Positions 51,415 to 64,000 of a stretch of 64,000 nucleotides of DNA are shown here, in pieces (position 1 is the first letter of the stretch; each line of letters opens with the position of its first letter). The stretch spans positions 1,302,001-1,366,000 of the forward strand of contig ML978128.1 in the NCBI GenBank assembly GCA_010015805.1, in the 5' to 3' direction. The translations under genes and the position numbers were made by a program. The notes beneath the pieces are model-generated. The model was not told the DNA's origin, did not search any database, and saw only the letters and a program-made list of their open reading frames with translations. Source of the DNA: Rhizodiscina lignyota (lineage: Eukaryota > Ascomycota > Dothideomycetes > Aulographales > Rhizodiscinaceae).

Positions 51415-52442
51415 TTTTACACCGTGATCAGTCTTCTGATCAGTTGTTGCTGGCCAAACTAAATCCTTCTTGCCGGTTGTTGAGCTAAAATGCAATAAAT
51501 ATCTTTTGCTGTCGGGAGAAAAGATAAGTTGTCTGTTGGAGAGAATTGAATTCAAAAGAATGGGTTCCTAAATGAAATGCAAACTGGGTGAAGAACGAGA
51601 ACGGTTTCAAATCTATTATATGTAAATGCTCGTTTTGATGACCAGAAGAAAGATTACACCCTACAGATACCTCAAGAATTACGTTCCGACGCCGTCTTTC
51701 GGCTGTGATGCAGTCGATTGCCGTCGGCGCGCTCGCCGTTATCAAACGGAACAGTTTTGTGGAGCAATGGCGCTAGACTCAACTGGGGACAAGTATGTTT
51801 GGAAGGCACCTCCTAGTGGCTTGAAGGAGCTGCCCCCCAAAAGTCAAGTCGTAGCATATAAGGTATATTGGAAAGGCCTGCTTGAAACAGCTAGTGACCC
51901 CTACGACTAGTGAAATGAAATTTTTTGAGGAAATTTCGACAGAACATGAGCCCGCCGCCATATAGGCAAAGCGAGCACGCGTCTGTCAAATGGACTTGTC
52001 CTCAGCTCTATCTAAAATCAATATGTGGATCTCGGGATATCCACAATCGTGAAGTGAGTGTTTAGGACGACTTATTGTGGACCCGCAATATTGAGTGTTA
52101 AGATAACACAAACAGGGATATTTTCATCTCGGGCTTGCAACACCCTTACACCAGAACGTTCCTCAGGAGAGCTTGTTGGAGCTCCACCTGGCCTGGTTTC
52201 AAATTGCTATTGCCCATCGAAATGAACAGCTTTCGAAAGTTTGCCAAAGGCCAATTATAATTGAGCGTACTCATCTGCGGGCTCAAGCAAGCGATCAATG
52301 AGAGAATATTTTCATTATTACAATATATACTGAGTGTGTTTCGATACAACCTGATTGTTTCCAGGATTCCCTTTCTATTCGAAAGCAGGCACGTTCGTTT
52401 GTTCGTTTCTATGTGCGTGCAACGCTGGAACGCTATCAACAG
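51415..52442. other. Intergenic, promoter of the fused hydrolase gene
   Basis: This 1-kb stretch is AT-rich between 52010 and 52440. A 94-codon plus-strand frame at 51626-51910 has no recognisable features. Confidence 0.55.
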
Positions 52443-54367
<1,925 letters not shown>

Positions 54368-55429
54368 CTTTTTTTCAAATGGACAAGAGGTCGACGAGAC
54401 GAACGCTCCAGGCGGCGGTCCTGCATACATATACCGACATTGAGGGCGGCGAACTCGGCCACTGACTATCGTTCACGTCGGTTCGCTTAGCTCCCGTGCC
54501 TGGGCCCGGAGCCGCCTTGTCGCCATTTTGCCTCCATAACCATGGCATCCTCAATATAGATACGACGGATTTGGAAGAGCATTGAGAGATTCATGAACGC
54601 TCATGGGTGTGCGTGGGCGGTGCGGAACGCCTCGACAAGCTCGACCGTCAGTCGACGCCGACTGTCTGCTTCCGACCTGCTCGTATTGATCTAGCACGCG
54701 CCGGGCCGGAAGCGCATTGAAAATTGAAACAGGCTTGCTGGCAAACCGGGCAGAGCAGCCGGAAGGGGAATCAAGCCTACTGAACGACTCAATGCCTTGC
54801 TGCAGGAACAACCTGACTCTGTACCACACCATGTCGTCTCTTAGCAAGGTCAACGAATCATTGTCTGACTCGCGCAACCGGGACGGGAGTGATTTTACGC
54901 AATTCGTCCGCCCGGCCGTAGAATCAAAGTGCTTACGGCCTCCATTCTCACCGTTGATGAGATATCTCTAATAGCTCCAGTTCGGGACACTGGGGAAAGA
55001 TGCAGCGGGAGGATTCAGAGATTGAAGACAACCACACTTTTCGCTGGCGGCGGGATAGTAGTGTTCTCTCGGTATCTTCAAAACCTTAATTCATGCCCTA
55101 AAAGCTCGCCACGCTGCGCCCTCCCACGCCGTCGTCTTTTAGATCGTCATTACTCGCGTCAAGCGAGCGCTCGACCCCGTCCGCACCAATCCCTTGTATG
55201 TCCCAAACGCTTTGTGGTTTCTCCTACATTCTCTCCCTTCAATCGGGCCTTTTAGCGATACGGAAGCGACAGGCTTCGTCAAGACCCTGGCTTTCCGTCG
55301 CTTCCAGGTCCAACCACCGGTTCTGTAGTATGGAGTACAAAGTCAGTCCACTCCTCCTCCTTTGCTTCGGGATGCCGCCTTGAACATACGTCCGTCCATC
55401 TACCGGATGTTTCCCACCCAAATCTCACA
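54368..55429. promoter_or_regulatory. Divergent region, carboxylesterase and Pth11-like genes
   Basis: 1.06 kb between divergent starts. No gene, RNA or repeat was recognised. Confidence 0.5.
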
Positions 55430-57382
55430 ATGGCGCCTTCAGTTGGTCTCGGGACGGAAGGCCCGGTGCAGCGCGGATGGGACCTCTGGATTGTCAGCGT
55501 CGTCATGGTCATTGTGGCTGGCATTTTCGTAATCGCCAGGTTTTTGGAAAGAGCACGGCGGCAAGGCCTTGGAGTCGACGATTACGTGATTCTTGCTGCT
55601 TTGGTACGAATAGTCTTAACTCCCGAACTGGATCATTGAAAGAGTGTGCTAATTATGAAAAGATATCATCCGTCTTGCTCTCTGTCACTGAGATCGAAGG
55701 TTGTACCCGCATCCGCACATTTCGGATTCAATGCTGACCTGGTTCCGCAGCTGTGGTTCATGGTTATGGAAGACACTCTGCTACATTACCGCACGCGCAA
55801 GTTATTATTGGGTTAAAATGGTCAGTCAATTGCAAGATCATGCTCCTCGAGAGGGTGGTGCTCACAGTGTAGCATAGGTTCTTTGCTGCGCAAGTTGTGT
55901 ACAAACTCGTCATCACGCTCGACAAGGTTGCCATCCTGTGCATGTACTACCGCATCTTCCAAGTCAACCAGGGTTTCCGGATTGCAGCGCATTGCGTGAA
56001 TGCGTTTATCATTCTCTCCGGTATAGCATATATCCTCGCTACCATCTTCCAATGCACCCCTGTCTCAGGAACATGGAATAAAACCATCAACCCGAAGTGT
56101 ATCAATAGCGAAGCTTTCTGGATCTCCTACGCGACGATCAATATCTTCACCGATCTCGTACTCCTCATCCTGCCAGTGCGACAGGTTATGCGCTTGAAGC
56201 TCTCGCGACTGGAAAAGCTTGGACTGTGCCTGGTATTCTGCACTGGATGCTTGTGAGTAGCCCTCGTTCTCTTTTATCCGCAGGTCTTCTTCTTGCTCGA
56301 TCCGAAGCCACGGAGCCACATCGAGACCGACATGCCCTACCCAAATCTCCGATGCTTGATTCATCTATTCGAGTACCCAATCGGAGCATTCAGCTCAGTT
56401 TCATATTGTACCACGTTCAGGGCTCTATCCCTTCAGTCTATCTTCGACATTGTTTTGCAGTACCACCCATCCGGGACCAATAAGCCATTCAAAACGCTGA
56501 TCATGACTCGCACTCAGTGCAACAGTAACTTCCATCGTCCGCACCACCACCTTGGCATCGTCTGCCCACGACAAAGATCCAACATGGGGCCCACTGCCAG
56601 CAACGGTGTGGTCCGTTATCGAGGCCAATGCAGGTATCATTGCAGCATGTCTGCCCACACTGCGGCATCCTTTTGCTTTGGTGTTTGGTCCACTTGTCCC
56701 TCAAAGGTTCCGCCCGTCGGCACAAGGCTCCGGTGGTCAATACAATCGCAGCGGCGGTAATGGCAGTAACCATAGATCAGGCAGAAGCGGAAGAAACAGT
56801 GGACTTCAACAGCTGTCTGACAACACTGCCGTTGAGGGCAGCAGAGGAAGCTTTCCCACAAAGTCCGGAGACAAGACCTTCGAGCCCTACGCATATGGCT
56901 ATGAACTCGATGGCCACAGTAGCATGGAGGAGCAGAATGCGCCATCTGACAGCGATAGCGGCCCCATTGTGCTGCAGCACCCCGAAGATCACAAGATGGT
57001 CGACATCAGGCCAGGACAGGCATACACGACACCGTATTCGCATCGCACCCGCAACGCGCCGCAGCAGCAGGAGCACCTGAACCCGCCGTTGGGGAAGCAA
57101 GGCGAGATATACGTGGAGAGCGACGTCAACATAAGCGTGTCGCATACCTCTGATGAACGGCTGGACAGGATGACCAGCGAGGGCAGAGGATATTATTCCT
57201 ATTCGGGCAGCGGGCTACGGAGTGGCGCCGGCCGACAATACTCGATTTCAGCCTCGAGGACGACGAGTAGAGATCGCGAGAGGGTGGAAAGGGAAGCGGA
57301 GAGACAGCGGTCCGCTGGCCGCGCAGAGCCCATGCCAGAGAGAGATCTTGGGAAGGAGTACTACTTGAGAGACATCATGTAA
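55430..57382 (+). CDS. Pth11-like seven-helix membrane protein (fungal rhodopsin-fold domain)
   Basis: Five exons, 55430-55603, 55663-55699, 55751-55820, 55878-56252 and 56518-57382, give 506 residues. The N-terminal ~300 residues form a seven-helix membrane domain: WIVSVVMVIVAGIFVIARF, the RQGLGVDDYVI motif, HGYGRH, YKLVITLDKVAILCMYYRIF, AFIILSGIAYILATIFQCTP with the conserved PV...W segment, ISYATINIFTDLVLLILPV and TVWSVIEANAGIIAACLPTL. The C-terminal ~200 residues are a disordered cytosolic tail rich in Ser, Gly and Arg. This architecture is that of the large fungal family that includes the Magnaporthe surface sensor Pth11, but this protein lacks an obvious CFEM domain. The last intron (265 nt) is long but unique in restoring frame (CF-ATVTSIVRTTTLA). 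Confidence 0.85.
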
Positions 57383-58456
57383 GGGCGGTTTTATGACTTT
57401 GAGTGAACATTTTGGGGCGGGTACTGTCCTTTTTTTATACCCTGCTTGAGCATGTTGGCGTTTAGATGGGAGAGTGACGAAGACAACGTCGCCCACGCTG
57501 GGTTGTGATGTAAGATACCATTCTTTTTTGATTGTACATAGTACATGTACTATGAAAAGCTATGAATATATCGACAGAGTGGGATCTTATTCTCGCTCTC
57601 TTAGGATAGACCCAAATTAAAAGCTGAAAATGAGTCCTGTTTGGTGGTTTCCATATCCTCTCCCTTCATGATGCACAAATCACGTCAATGTCTTCAACAG
57701 ATTTACTACATAAAAGGAATGACTGGAGTTGCCCGCTTTCATTTTCAACTTCATCGCAGCAGTACTTTGCAGCGACTCGGCGAGTGGAGTCCCTCTGGAT
57801 ATGGAAGTTCTCGTGTAACCCTCGGCGGCAGAGCTGATCCTAGGGGAAGGATCCAATCACCTGGCTTCACTACAATGCCAGCAGAACCCTAAATAGCATT
57901 ATGTGGCTATGGCGCCGTTGTTTCAGTGCGAGTGAAACGCCATCAGCAAACGCAGAACATCATTAAGACAGCTTATGATGCTTACAAGACCTCAAAAGCA
58001 GGCATATTGTTGTGTGAAATGCATTACTAGCCACCCCGTGGCATACGCAAGAAAACTCCAATTGGAATGTACCTCCACGTGCCTGCTGGCATCCGAGCCT
58101 TCAGCCGCGAATGACGCACATCGCACATCGCGCTTCCCCGGCTCCGTCAGAGTGGGTGAAGCTTGCCTGCCTGGGTTCGTTGCGTGCTGGGTCCGCAGCG
58201 AAGGCGCGCCCTGACCTCCCGCCATCTCCATTACCAACTTCACTCCAGCCTCTCCACACTCCTCCATCCCACATTCATCACAATCGCATCGCTACTTCAC
58301 TGCTCCAGCTCGGTCGCGCACTTCACGCGATCTTGAAGCTATATCTCACTCCGCTCCTTCAATTTGCGCCAAAAGGGGCCGGTCTTGGCGCTTTGGTGCT
58401 GCTCATTGCTGCTGACGCTACTGCGCTTGAGGACATTTCCTTAACCTCTTACGAAG
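57383..58456. other. Intergenic between tandem genes
   Basis: 1.07 kb. It contains a palindrome (listed separately) and, from 58110 to 58450, a CT-rich promoter/leader of the next gene. Confidence 0.55.
57537..57554. repeat. Perfect 18-bp palindrome
   Basis: CATAGTACATGTACTATG is its own reverse complement. It lies about 155 bp after the Pth11-like stop and could form a 3'-end hairpin. Confidence 0.9.
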
Positions 58457-59253
58457 ATGGCGGATCAGAGCGTTGAGAAGGGCGATCAGGGTGAGTCCGT
58501 TCTTCCTGTCAGCTTTCAACCTCTCCTGTGCTCCTGGGAGTGCGCAATTGCGCCCCGAGCCGGCTGCATTTACCCGTTCCGGTCGAGCTGCGCTGAAGAA
58601 GCTATCAATCATGTCACTGTCTTTGCCAACTTTATGTTCTCGCGTTATACTAGTCATTTCAAAGTGCGGCATCGCTGATTAGACGCTATGCGCCAGTCTC
58701 CGGGCAATTGGGTTCCGACGCTCCGTCAGGTACCGTCCCCGAAGTCAACAAGGGAGGCGAAGTAGCAATTGAGTCGGACAAAGGCAATGCGGAGCCCGAA
58801 AAACCCGCTCTACCCGTCGAGGAGAAGGCGGATGGCAACACAGGTACTGAGGAGAAGAAGGACGAGGAACCTGCGACAGGCGAGACAGGCGACCAGGACG
58901 AGGAGTTGAAGGGGAAAGAAGAGGACACGAAGGCCGGCGCAGAGAAGGACAAGGATGAGGAGGCGAAGGAGGCGAATGGCGAGGAGAAGCAGACTGGTGA
59001 GAAGAGATCTAAAGAAGACCAAGAGAACGGCGAGAAGCAAGCAGAGGCCAATGGCGATGACAAGAAGGAAGCAGAGGCAGAGCCTGCAGCTAAGAAGCAG
59101 AAGAAAGATGAAGGAGAGGCAAATGGTGCCGGAAAGAAGAAGGCTGGCCGACCGAAGAGGAGTGATGGTCCACCAAAGCCAAAGAGGGAGCCTAAGAAGG
59201 CGGCAACGGAGACTGGAGAGCCAAGGAGGAGCTCCAGACACAAGTCTTCCTAA
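58457..59253 (+). CDS. Acidic Lys/Glu-rich AT-hook protein
   Basis: Two exons, 58457-58490 and 58697-59253, give 196 residues; the intron (206 nt) joins MADQSVEKGDQ to VSGQLGSDAPSG. Residues 20-150 are almost entirely Glu, Lys, Asp, Gly and Ala (EEKKDEEPATGETGDQDEE), strongly acidic and disordered. The last 45 residues are basic with an AT-hook core (KKKAGRPKRSDGPPKPKRE) and end RRSSRHKSS. This charge layout is typical of HMG-A/nucleosome-binding-like chromatin proteins and histone chaperone tails. It likely binds AT-rich DNA in the nucleus; the partner is unknown. The acceptor was chosen by frame (GCCAG). Confidence 0.75.
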
Positions 59254-59572
59254 GTCTCTTTATACACAGGAAATTGTCATCACCGGAAGGAGAGATGTCA
59301 ACATAACAGTTGACTAAAGCCACTGCCAACGGGAAACGGTACACGAGCAGGGCTTTGGATGAATGACGACGGGCACCGGGGCTTGGATGGTTGTCTTCTA
59401 TTTCTCTATGCATGGATCTGGGGGCCTTTTCAACGGGAGGAGGGGTTGTTCTGACATTATTATGCGTTCCAGGACTTCCGTTTCTATTCTTCTGCTTGAA
59501 AAGTAACTGCGTAGCAAAAAGTAGTCATTGTTGTAAGATACAGCAGCAACAACGCACAATCTTTTCCTCTGA
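59254..59572. other. Intergenic between convergent genes
   Basis: 319 bp between two stops; nothing recognised. Confidence 0.6.
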
Positions 59573-60980
59573 TCAGTCTGAGTTCGATGCTTGTGCGTTG
59601 CCCATCATGCGTCTTAGCATGAGAACCTCGTGCTTCGTAATGAAGATGCTCGCTTTTGGGGAACTGCTGATGTCTGTCGTCCTACGATCGTCGTCGCCGC
59701 AGCAATCATTTGCGACGCCCTCGCCAAAGTCTAAAGCGTCAGTAAGATCGCGGACTTTCTGGCCCTCCCACTCGCCGCAATCATTAGTCCAGAAGACGCG
59801 CTTGATGCCGACTGAATGCATGTACTGTATACATCTGTAGCACGGACGTGAGGCATGCACAGATCTTATATCGTTACTTGACTCTAGTTCAGGTGATATA
59901 CCAGGACGGGTCCGAGGCCATGGATTGACCAGTTCATCATGCAGTGAGCCAGTCGCGACCAGTGTAGCTTGTCGAGCATCGGACAGATTGCTCCGCTCTG
60001 CTTTTCGACAGTTTGCCTTGACCGTTGGGACGGGTGGCATGTTGCCGAGTCTTGCGACATAGAGGTCTGCGCCAACAAGACGAGGATGCTTCGTTCGATC
60101 AACGACATGTTTCGTAGCGTTACTTGCAAGACTAGTTGGAACGAGTAAGGGCGATGATCTAGGATTGGACTGGGTCGACGAAGAGCGTGTTTGCTTTTGG
60201 CCAAGAGAGGAAGTAGAGGGGCGGTCGTCCAGCTTATGATACTGATATTGATCTCGATACTCGTCTCTGCCGTGATGACGCTGCTTGCCTTTCTTTGCCC
60301 TGTGAAACCCGCCACCCCGGTCCTTGTGTTCTCTCCGAACGTCCTGTTTCTTCTCGTTCTCGCTCTCCACCTTCAGGTACTCCGAGGTCTGGTTGAGATG
60401 TAGCGCCTTCAAAATACCACTGTTTATCTTGGACCTTGCTCGAGCGCTGCTTTGCGCCAGCCTGCTGTTCGGCAGCGGCGCTGCAGACCCGCTGGACATA
60501 CGACTGGAGACATTCCCGTCGTAGTCGCGCTTTTCGTTTAGAATGACCCGATAGTTTAAAGCACGGTTTTTGAGACAACATCTCTGTGGAAGCCGACGTG
60601 CTACAGGCTGCGAGGGCAGACTGGATTGCCATCATTTCGGAGTGCATTGAAAGTGGCACGTTTGCAAGGTGGGAACCGCCGCCTGTGTTCATGCCCTCAA
60701 ATGGAACAAATGTCGAAACCGATGAATTGGCGGTATGGGCAGCCTTCATATCAGCCTTGTCCTTACACTTTTTCTTCAGTTTTGCCAGTGCAGGTCCATC
60801 GAGGGAACCAGACGTGAGACGGCCGGATTTGAGAGCACCGCCATTAAAGCCAGGGCGATAATCATTGTAGCCACGGCCTATCACCTTACCACCACGCACA
60901 ATAATGCAGCCATGGCGATAGTGGAGAGGCGAGAGCGATGCCTGCTCAAGGCACAAGTTCAGGTAGTTATCAGTCTTCAT
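59573..60980 (-). CDS. Zinc-dependent CMP/dCMP-type deaminase family protein
   Basis: The start MKTDNYLNLCLEQASLSPLH followed by YRHGCIIVRGGKVIGRGYND matches fungal deaminases of the cytidine/dCMP or DRAP type. The zinc site is split: His113 and Glu115 in LSMHSEMMAIQ, and the PC..C pair near the C terminus (SRPCYRCIQYMHSVGIKRVF). Between them lies a long basic, disordered insert. The frame used at the start (open to ~60234) differs from that of the second half (open from ~60500 to the stop at 59573), so a splice or shift must fall between about 60480 and 60290. A weak GT-AG pair there (58 nt, GTACCT...CACAAG) would fix it, but its branch site is poor. Expected length is near 450 residues. The substrate is not deducible. 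Confidence 0.7.
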
Positions 60981-62101
60981 GTTGATTGTCGGAGCGAGTT
61001 CGTAATGAACAGTCTGATTGCTTGATCGTTTGAGTTAATCTGGAATGTAGAGCTGTATATCACAAGCGAAATGGTGAGCTGGTTGGTGTTTTTGGCGCAA
61101 GATACTGAGTGAAGTTAACGGCAGCGTTTGGACATGAATGACTGTTCAAGGGCAGAGGTTGAAGTTGACTTCGACTGTGCACGGGCCACTATGCCTCCCT
61201 GATCCATTCAAAACTTTCATTTGGTCTCGCAGCACATCGCCATCAGCCAGGTTCAGGTATCTGCCTATGCTGCTAATTCTTCAAGAAACTTTTGACTCTT
61301 AACTTTCATTCCCTCCGCTTTGACCATCAACAAAGACGCCGAGAAGTGCTGAAGATTCGGATCTGTACCGCCGGGGCGAGAGAGAATTCTCAGACAAAGA
61401 GACCAATCCTGCCCCTTTCTTTTTTATTTAACCACATTCTCCTAAGAGCATGTCAGACGTCGGCTTCTTTGGTTCTACCTGTCGAATTTATGACAAGTCA
61501 TGAGAGCGCAGCCACCATTGCGGTTTGGTGTCACGATCTTTCCCAAAGCACGGTCTCGGAGGTCCCAGGCCGCTCAAGAAAAGTTTATAACACGCCAGTT
61601 CCCATCAATTGGCCATGGCTCAATAGCACGACCAATTTGGTCTCGTCGATTATCTGTGTTGGTCGCTCCCGGAAACCAACATGGAGCGGAGACTAGCAAT
61701 ACACAGACCGATCCAGAAACCACCCATATCGCTTCAACTGCTTCTGTTCCAATTCGCTCGTGCATCGGACGAAGTCGTCCAATTCGACCAAGGTCTATTC
61801 GCAGTCGACTGGAACCGACACATGCCAGGTATGTCTTGTTTTCGTCAGCATATGCCAAAGCGGACGCGAAAAGCATCTCGCGGACGCCTTTCAATGTTAC
61901 TGTGAACTATATGGTGCAATTCAGTCTATTTAGGCTCAAGGCATCCTGATCCAGAGCTTCGATACCTACATCAGGTATCATGGACCGTCAGATCTGCAGA
62001 CATTGCAGTCTGGTCCTTATAATTACATACATTCCACCTTATTAGTCTTGGAAGTTATCGGAGAGTTTGAGTAAATGCTAAGTAGAGAAACAGGCCCCGT
62101 T
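60981..62101. other. Intergenic and possible 5' exon of the next gene
   Basis: 1.1 kb. An open frame around 61690-61825 ends at a CCAG|GTATGT donor whose phase matches the acceptor at 62101, so an upstream exon of the next gene may lie here. This is not proven. Confidence 0.4.
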
Positions 62102-64000
62102 TCAGTCTGTTATTTAAAGGCGCCAACACAAGATCGCGGGGCACCCCTAAACTGCGCTCGTCGCCTGGCCTGCGAAAGAAAAAGATACCGCATCTAATAT
62201 CTCCGCTCGAGGCGACCGATGCGCCGGAAGAAGTGGGTGATGAGGTTGACGTTGACACTGATGTCAAGTTTACCGTGCCCGGTTATCGGTATAGAACTCA
62301 CGACCCTAGTACGGGCATCTCACTCTATGGCACTGGTGAGGGGACATACCCCGTTTCGGCGTTCCTATCCATGGGCATTCCTGTGTACTACCTGACAACG
62401 AACTTCATACTTGATACTCATCAGCAGATTAGACACGAAGTTCGTGTGCTTGATGCATTCATTAAGGATTTTTGGCGCAAATATCCTGAGCAAGAAACTC
62501 ATGCTGTCATTGTCAGGTTCGTCAAAGATGAGCGTTCTCGTATCGCATATCTGTAACACCATTTAGGACACCTCACCATAAAGGTCGCCGCCCAAGTCAG
62601 GGAGCCCATATTACAGCCAAAATTTATAGCCGCGACTCCTGGTTGGGAAGGCCAGGAGCCGCCGTGACAGTACATGTTTATTCGGTCGATGAAAATCCTC
62701 GGAAAGGTTATTCAGGGTTCCGCATAATCTACAGATCCGCGAGGACTGGTCTCCTGGCCCTTAGCGAAATGGAGAATCGTCTCCATCTCGCTGCGGCAAA
62801 TTGTCTCTTCCATTTTATGGACGTTACAACCTTGGCTCCTGCGTCTGAGCTCGCACGGAAAAGGGCGATCGACAGCTTGCCACCGTTCGGCGCGAACTTC
62901 GTAATGAGCGAAGATAACGTTGCTTCACTAGTTCTGGCTTCAATAACTGCCAATACTGATATTGACCCATTGTTGAAACCCTGGTTGTACCGTCTAAACC
63001 CACACTTACGGAGAAGTCTTGAAGATTTCGAGGCTTTTGTCAAAAACCGACGGAAATCGGTGAAACTTGAGCAGAGTTCTCTTGGTGTGCAGGCGATCGA
63101 CAAGGATGTGCAAAGTTTCCAGATACTCAGAATGGACTTCGACAGACACAAATATGAGAACGGGCTTGCGAAGAGGACGCTGTACGACCGGATAACCAAG
63201 GTTGAACAACACGTCACAGACAATTCCAATCCGTTCGCAGAGGGTGCACTATGGAGACAGGTGCAGAAGCTTCAACAGCGTCTCACATCACACATTTCTA
63301 GCAGTACATCATGGAGACAGGAAGGCGTAGCGGAAGCCAAGAAACTGCAAAAGCTCAAAACCGACTTTGAAGAGCAGAAGAAAGACTTCAATTCATCGCG
63401 AATAGAACTTTGGGACAAGATTAGTGCGATCGGAAGCCACGCCACGGATAACTCTCTTGAATTGTCGCAGACATCATTATCGGATCGAGTCGACAAGCTT
63501 GAGAAGCGGTTTGAAGCATTGGCTAGAGATAACACTGCAAGTTCCAGGCACGTGTTAAACGGAGCCAATGTTCCCATGATCCACACTGGCATCTTAGAGC
63601 GCTTGTTTGCTCTGGAAGACGAGATGAGGAAGCTGAAGAATGCGAACGAAATGCCTTCCTTGGACGATCATCCTCCGATTTCGCCGCCTCCAGAGCATGT
63701 CCAGCAGCCACAGACTATAGAACAAGAGAAGGATTCGTCCGAACTTGCCACGGCCTTCCAGACTTTGTCGGATGCAGTTTTATCTCGATTTGAGCCGAGT
63801 GACATATCAAATAGCCAGGATAATGAGAGCAGCTCTCAGGCTGGAGATGGAACATTGGATGATGAAACAGCAACGTCTCCAGCTCACTCGGCACCAGCAC
63901 AATCAGACTCCGGCCTCGATGCTCTCATATCTGCCTCTGAGAACCAGCGAAAGCGCAGACGCTCTCGTTCCTCATCGCCGTTCAGGTTGGATTACTCAAG
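62102..64000 (+). CDS. Unknown coiled-coil protein (5' exon uncertain, 3' end beyond window)
   Basis: The first supported exon begins after the acceptor GTTTCAG at 62101 and runs to 62552. A 44-nt intron (62553-62596, GTAACA...CCCAAG) joins RIAYL to QGAHITAKIYSRDSW, and the frame then stays open to the window edge, about 618 residues visible. No in-frame ATG opens this exon, so an upstream exon is expected. The first ~300 residues look folded (VPGYRYRTHDPSTGISLYG, AVTVHVYSVDENPRKGYSGF). Residues ~300-480 are heptad-like coiled coil (ALWRQVQKLQQRLTSH, DRVDKLEKRFEALARD, LFALEDEMRKLKNA). An acidic Ser-rich part and a basic KRRRSRSSSP stretch (possible nuclear signal) follow. I do not recognise the family. 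Confidence 0.65.

Noticed and set aside
51626-51910. 94-codon plus-strand ORF
   Set aside because: No recognisable domain, and it lies in the promoter region of the fused hydrolase gene.

Overview
The window is nuclear DNA of a filamentous ascomycete (Pezizomycotina). A Dothideomycete such as a Capnodiales/Mycosphaerellales member is my best guess, but that is inference. The evidence is about 50% GC, one gene per ~2.3 kb, short introns (mostly 42-100 nt) with GTAAGT/GTGAGT donors and GCTAAC-like branch sites, and a gene set typical of the group: Tsc2, a Pth11-like rhodopsin-fold membrane protein, a TRAPPC12-type TPR protein and a small secreted cysteine-rich protein. No genes were found by database search; all calls come from reading motifs and splice signals.

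Layout. 1-10 kb: RRP36 (cut by the window edge), CSE1 and the divergent TSC2. 10-19 kb: a Sly41-like sugar-phosphate/nucleotide-sugar transporter, a large alpha/beta-hydrolase and a PUF RNA-binding protein. 20-23 kb: VPS55, proteasome alpha-6 (PRE5) and VPS68. VPS55 and VPS68 encode the two halves of one endosomal complex and sit here one gene apart. 23.8-30.3 kb: a secreted Cys-rich protein, an F-box-like protein, TRAPPC12 and HMG-CoA synthase. 32-40.6 kb: a single-pass membrane protein, a zinc-finger protein with a 32-copy TTC repeat and an apparent frame break, SCD6/LSM14 and a PEX39-like KPWE protein. 41.5-49 kb: cohesin loader MAU2/SCC4, an Eht1/Eeb1-like esterase, LOC1 with a tRNA-Tyr gene inside its intron, an inverted second copy of that tRNA, and a decayed Ty3/gypsy reverse-transcriptase fragment. 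49-57.4 kb: a bifunctional isochorismatase/allophanate-hydrolase fusion (probable biuret degradation), a secreted carboxylesterase with an apparent 5-nt microexon, and a Pth11-like protein. 58.4-64 kb: an acidic AT-hook protein, a zinc-dependent CMP/dCMP-type deaminase and an unknown coiled-coil protein running off the right edge.

The genes are mostly unrelated housekeeping functions (ribosome assembly, transport, endosomal sorting, sterol synthesis, mRNA control, cohesin loading). There is no secondary-metabolite or other obvious cluster. The strongest candidate for an undescribed system is the single-gene fusion at 49200-51414. It joins a BiuH-like cysteine hydrolase to an AtzF-like allophanate hydrolase with both catalytic sets intact, so one polypeptide could carry biuret through allophanate to ammonia and CO2.
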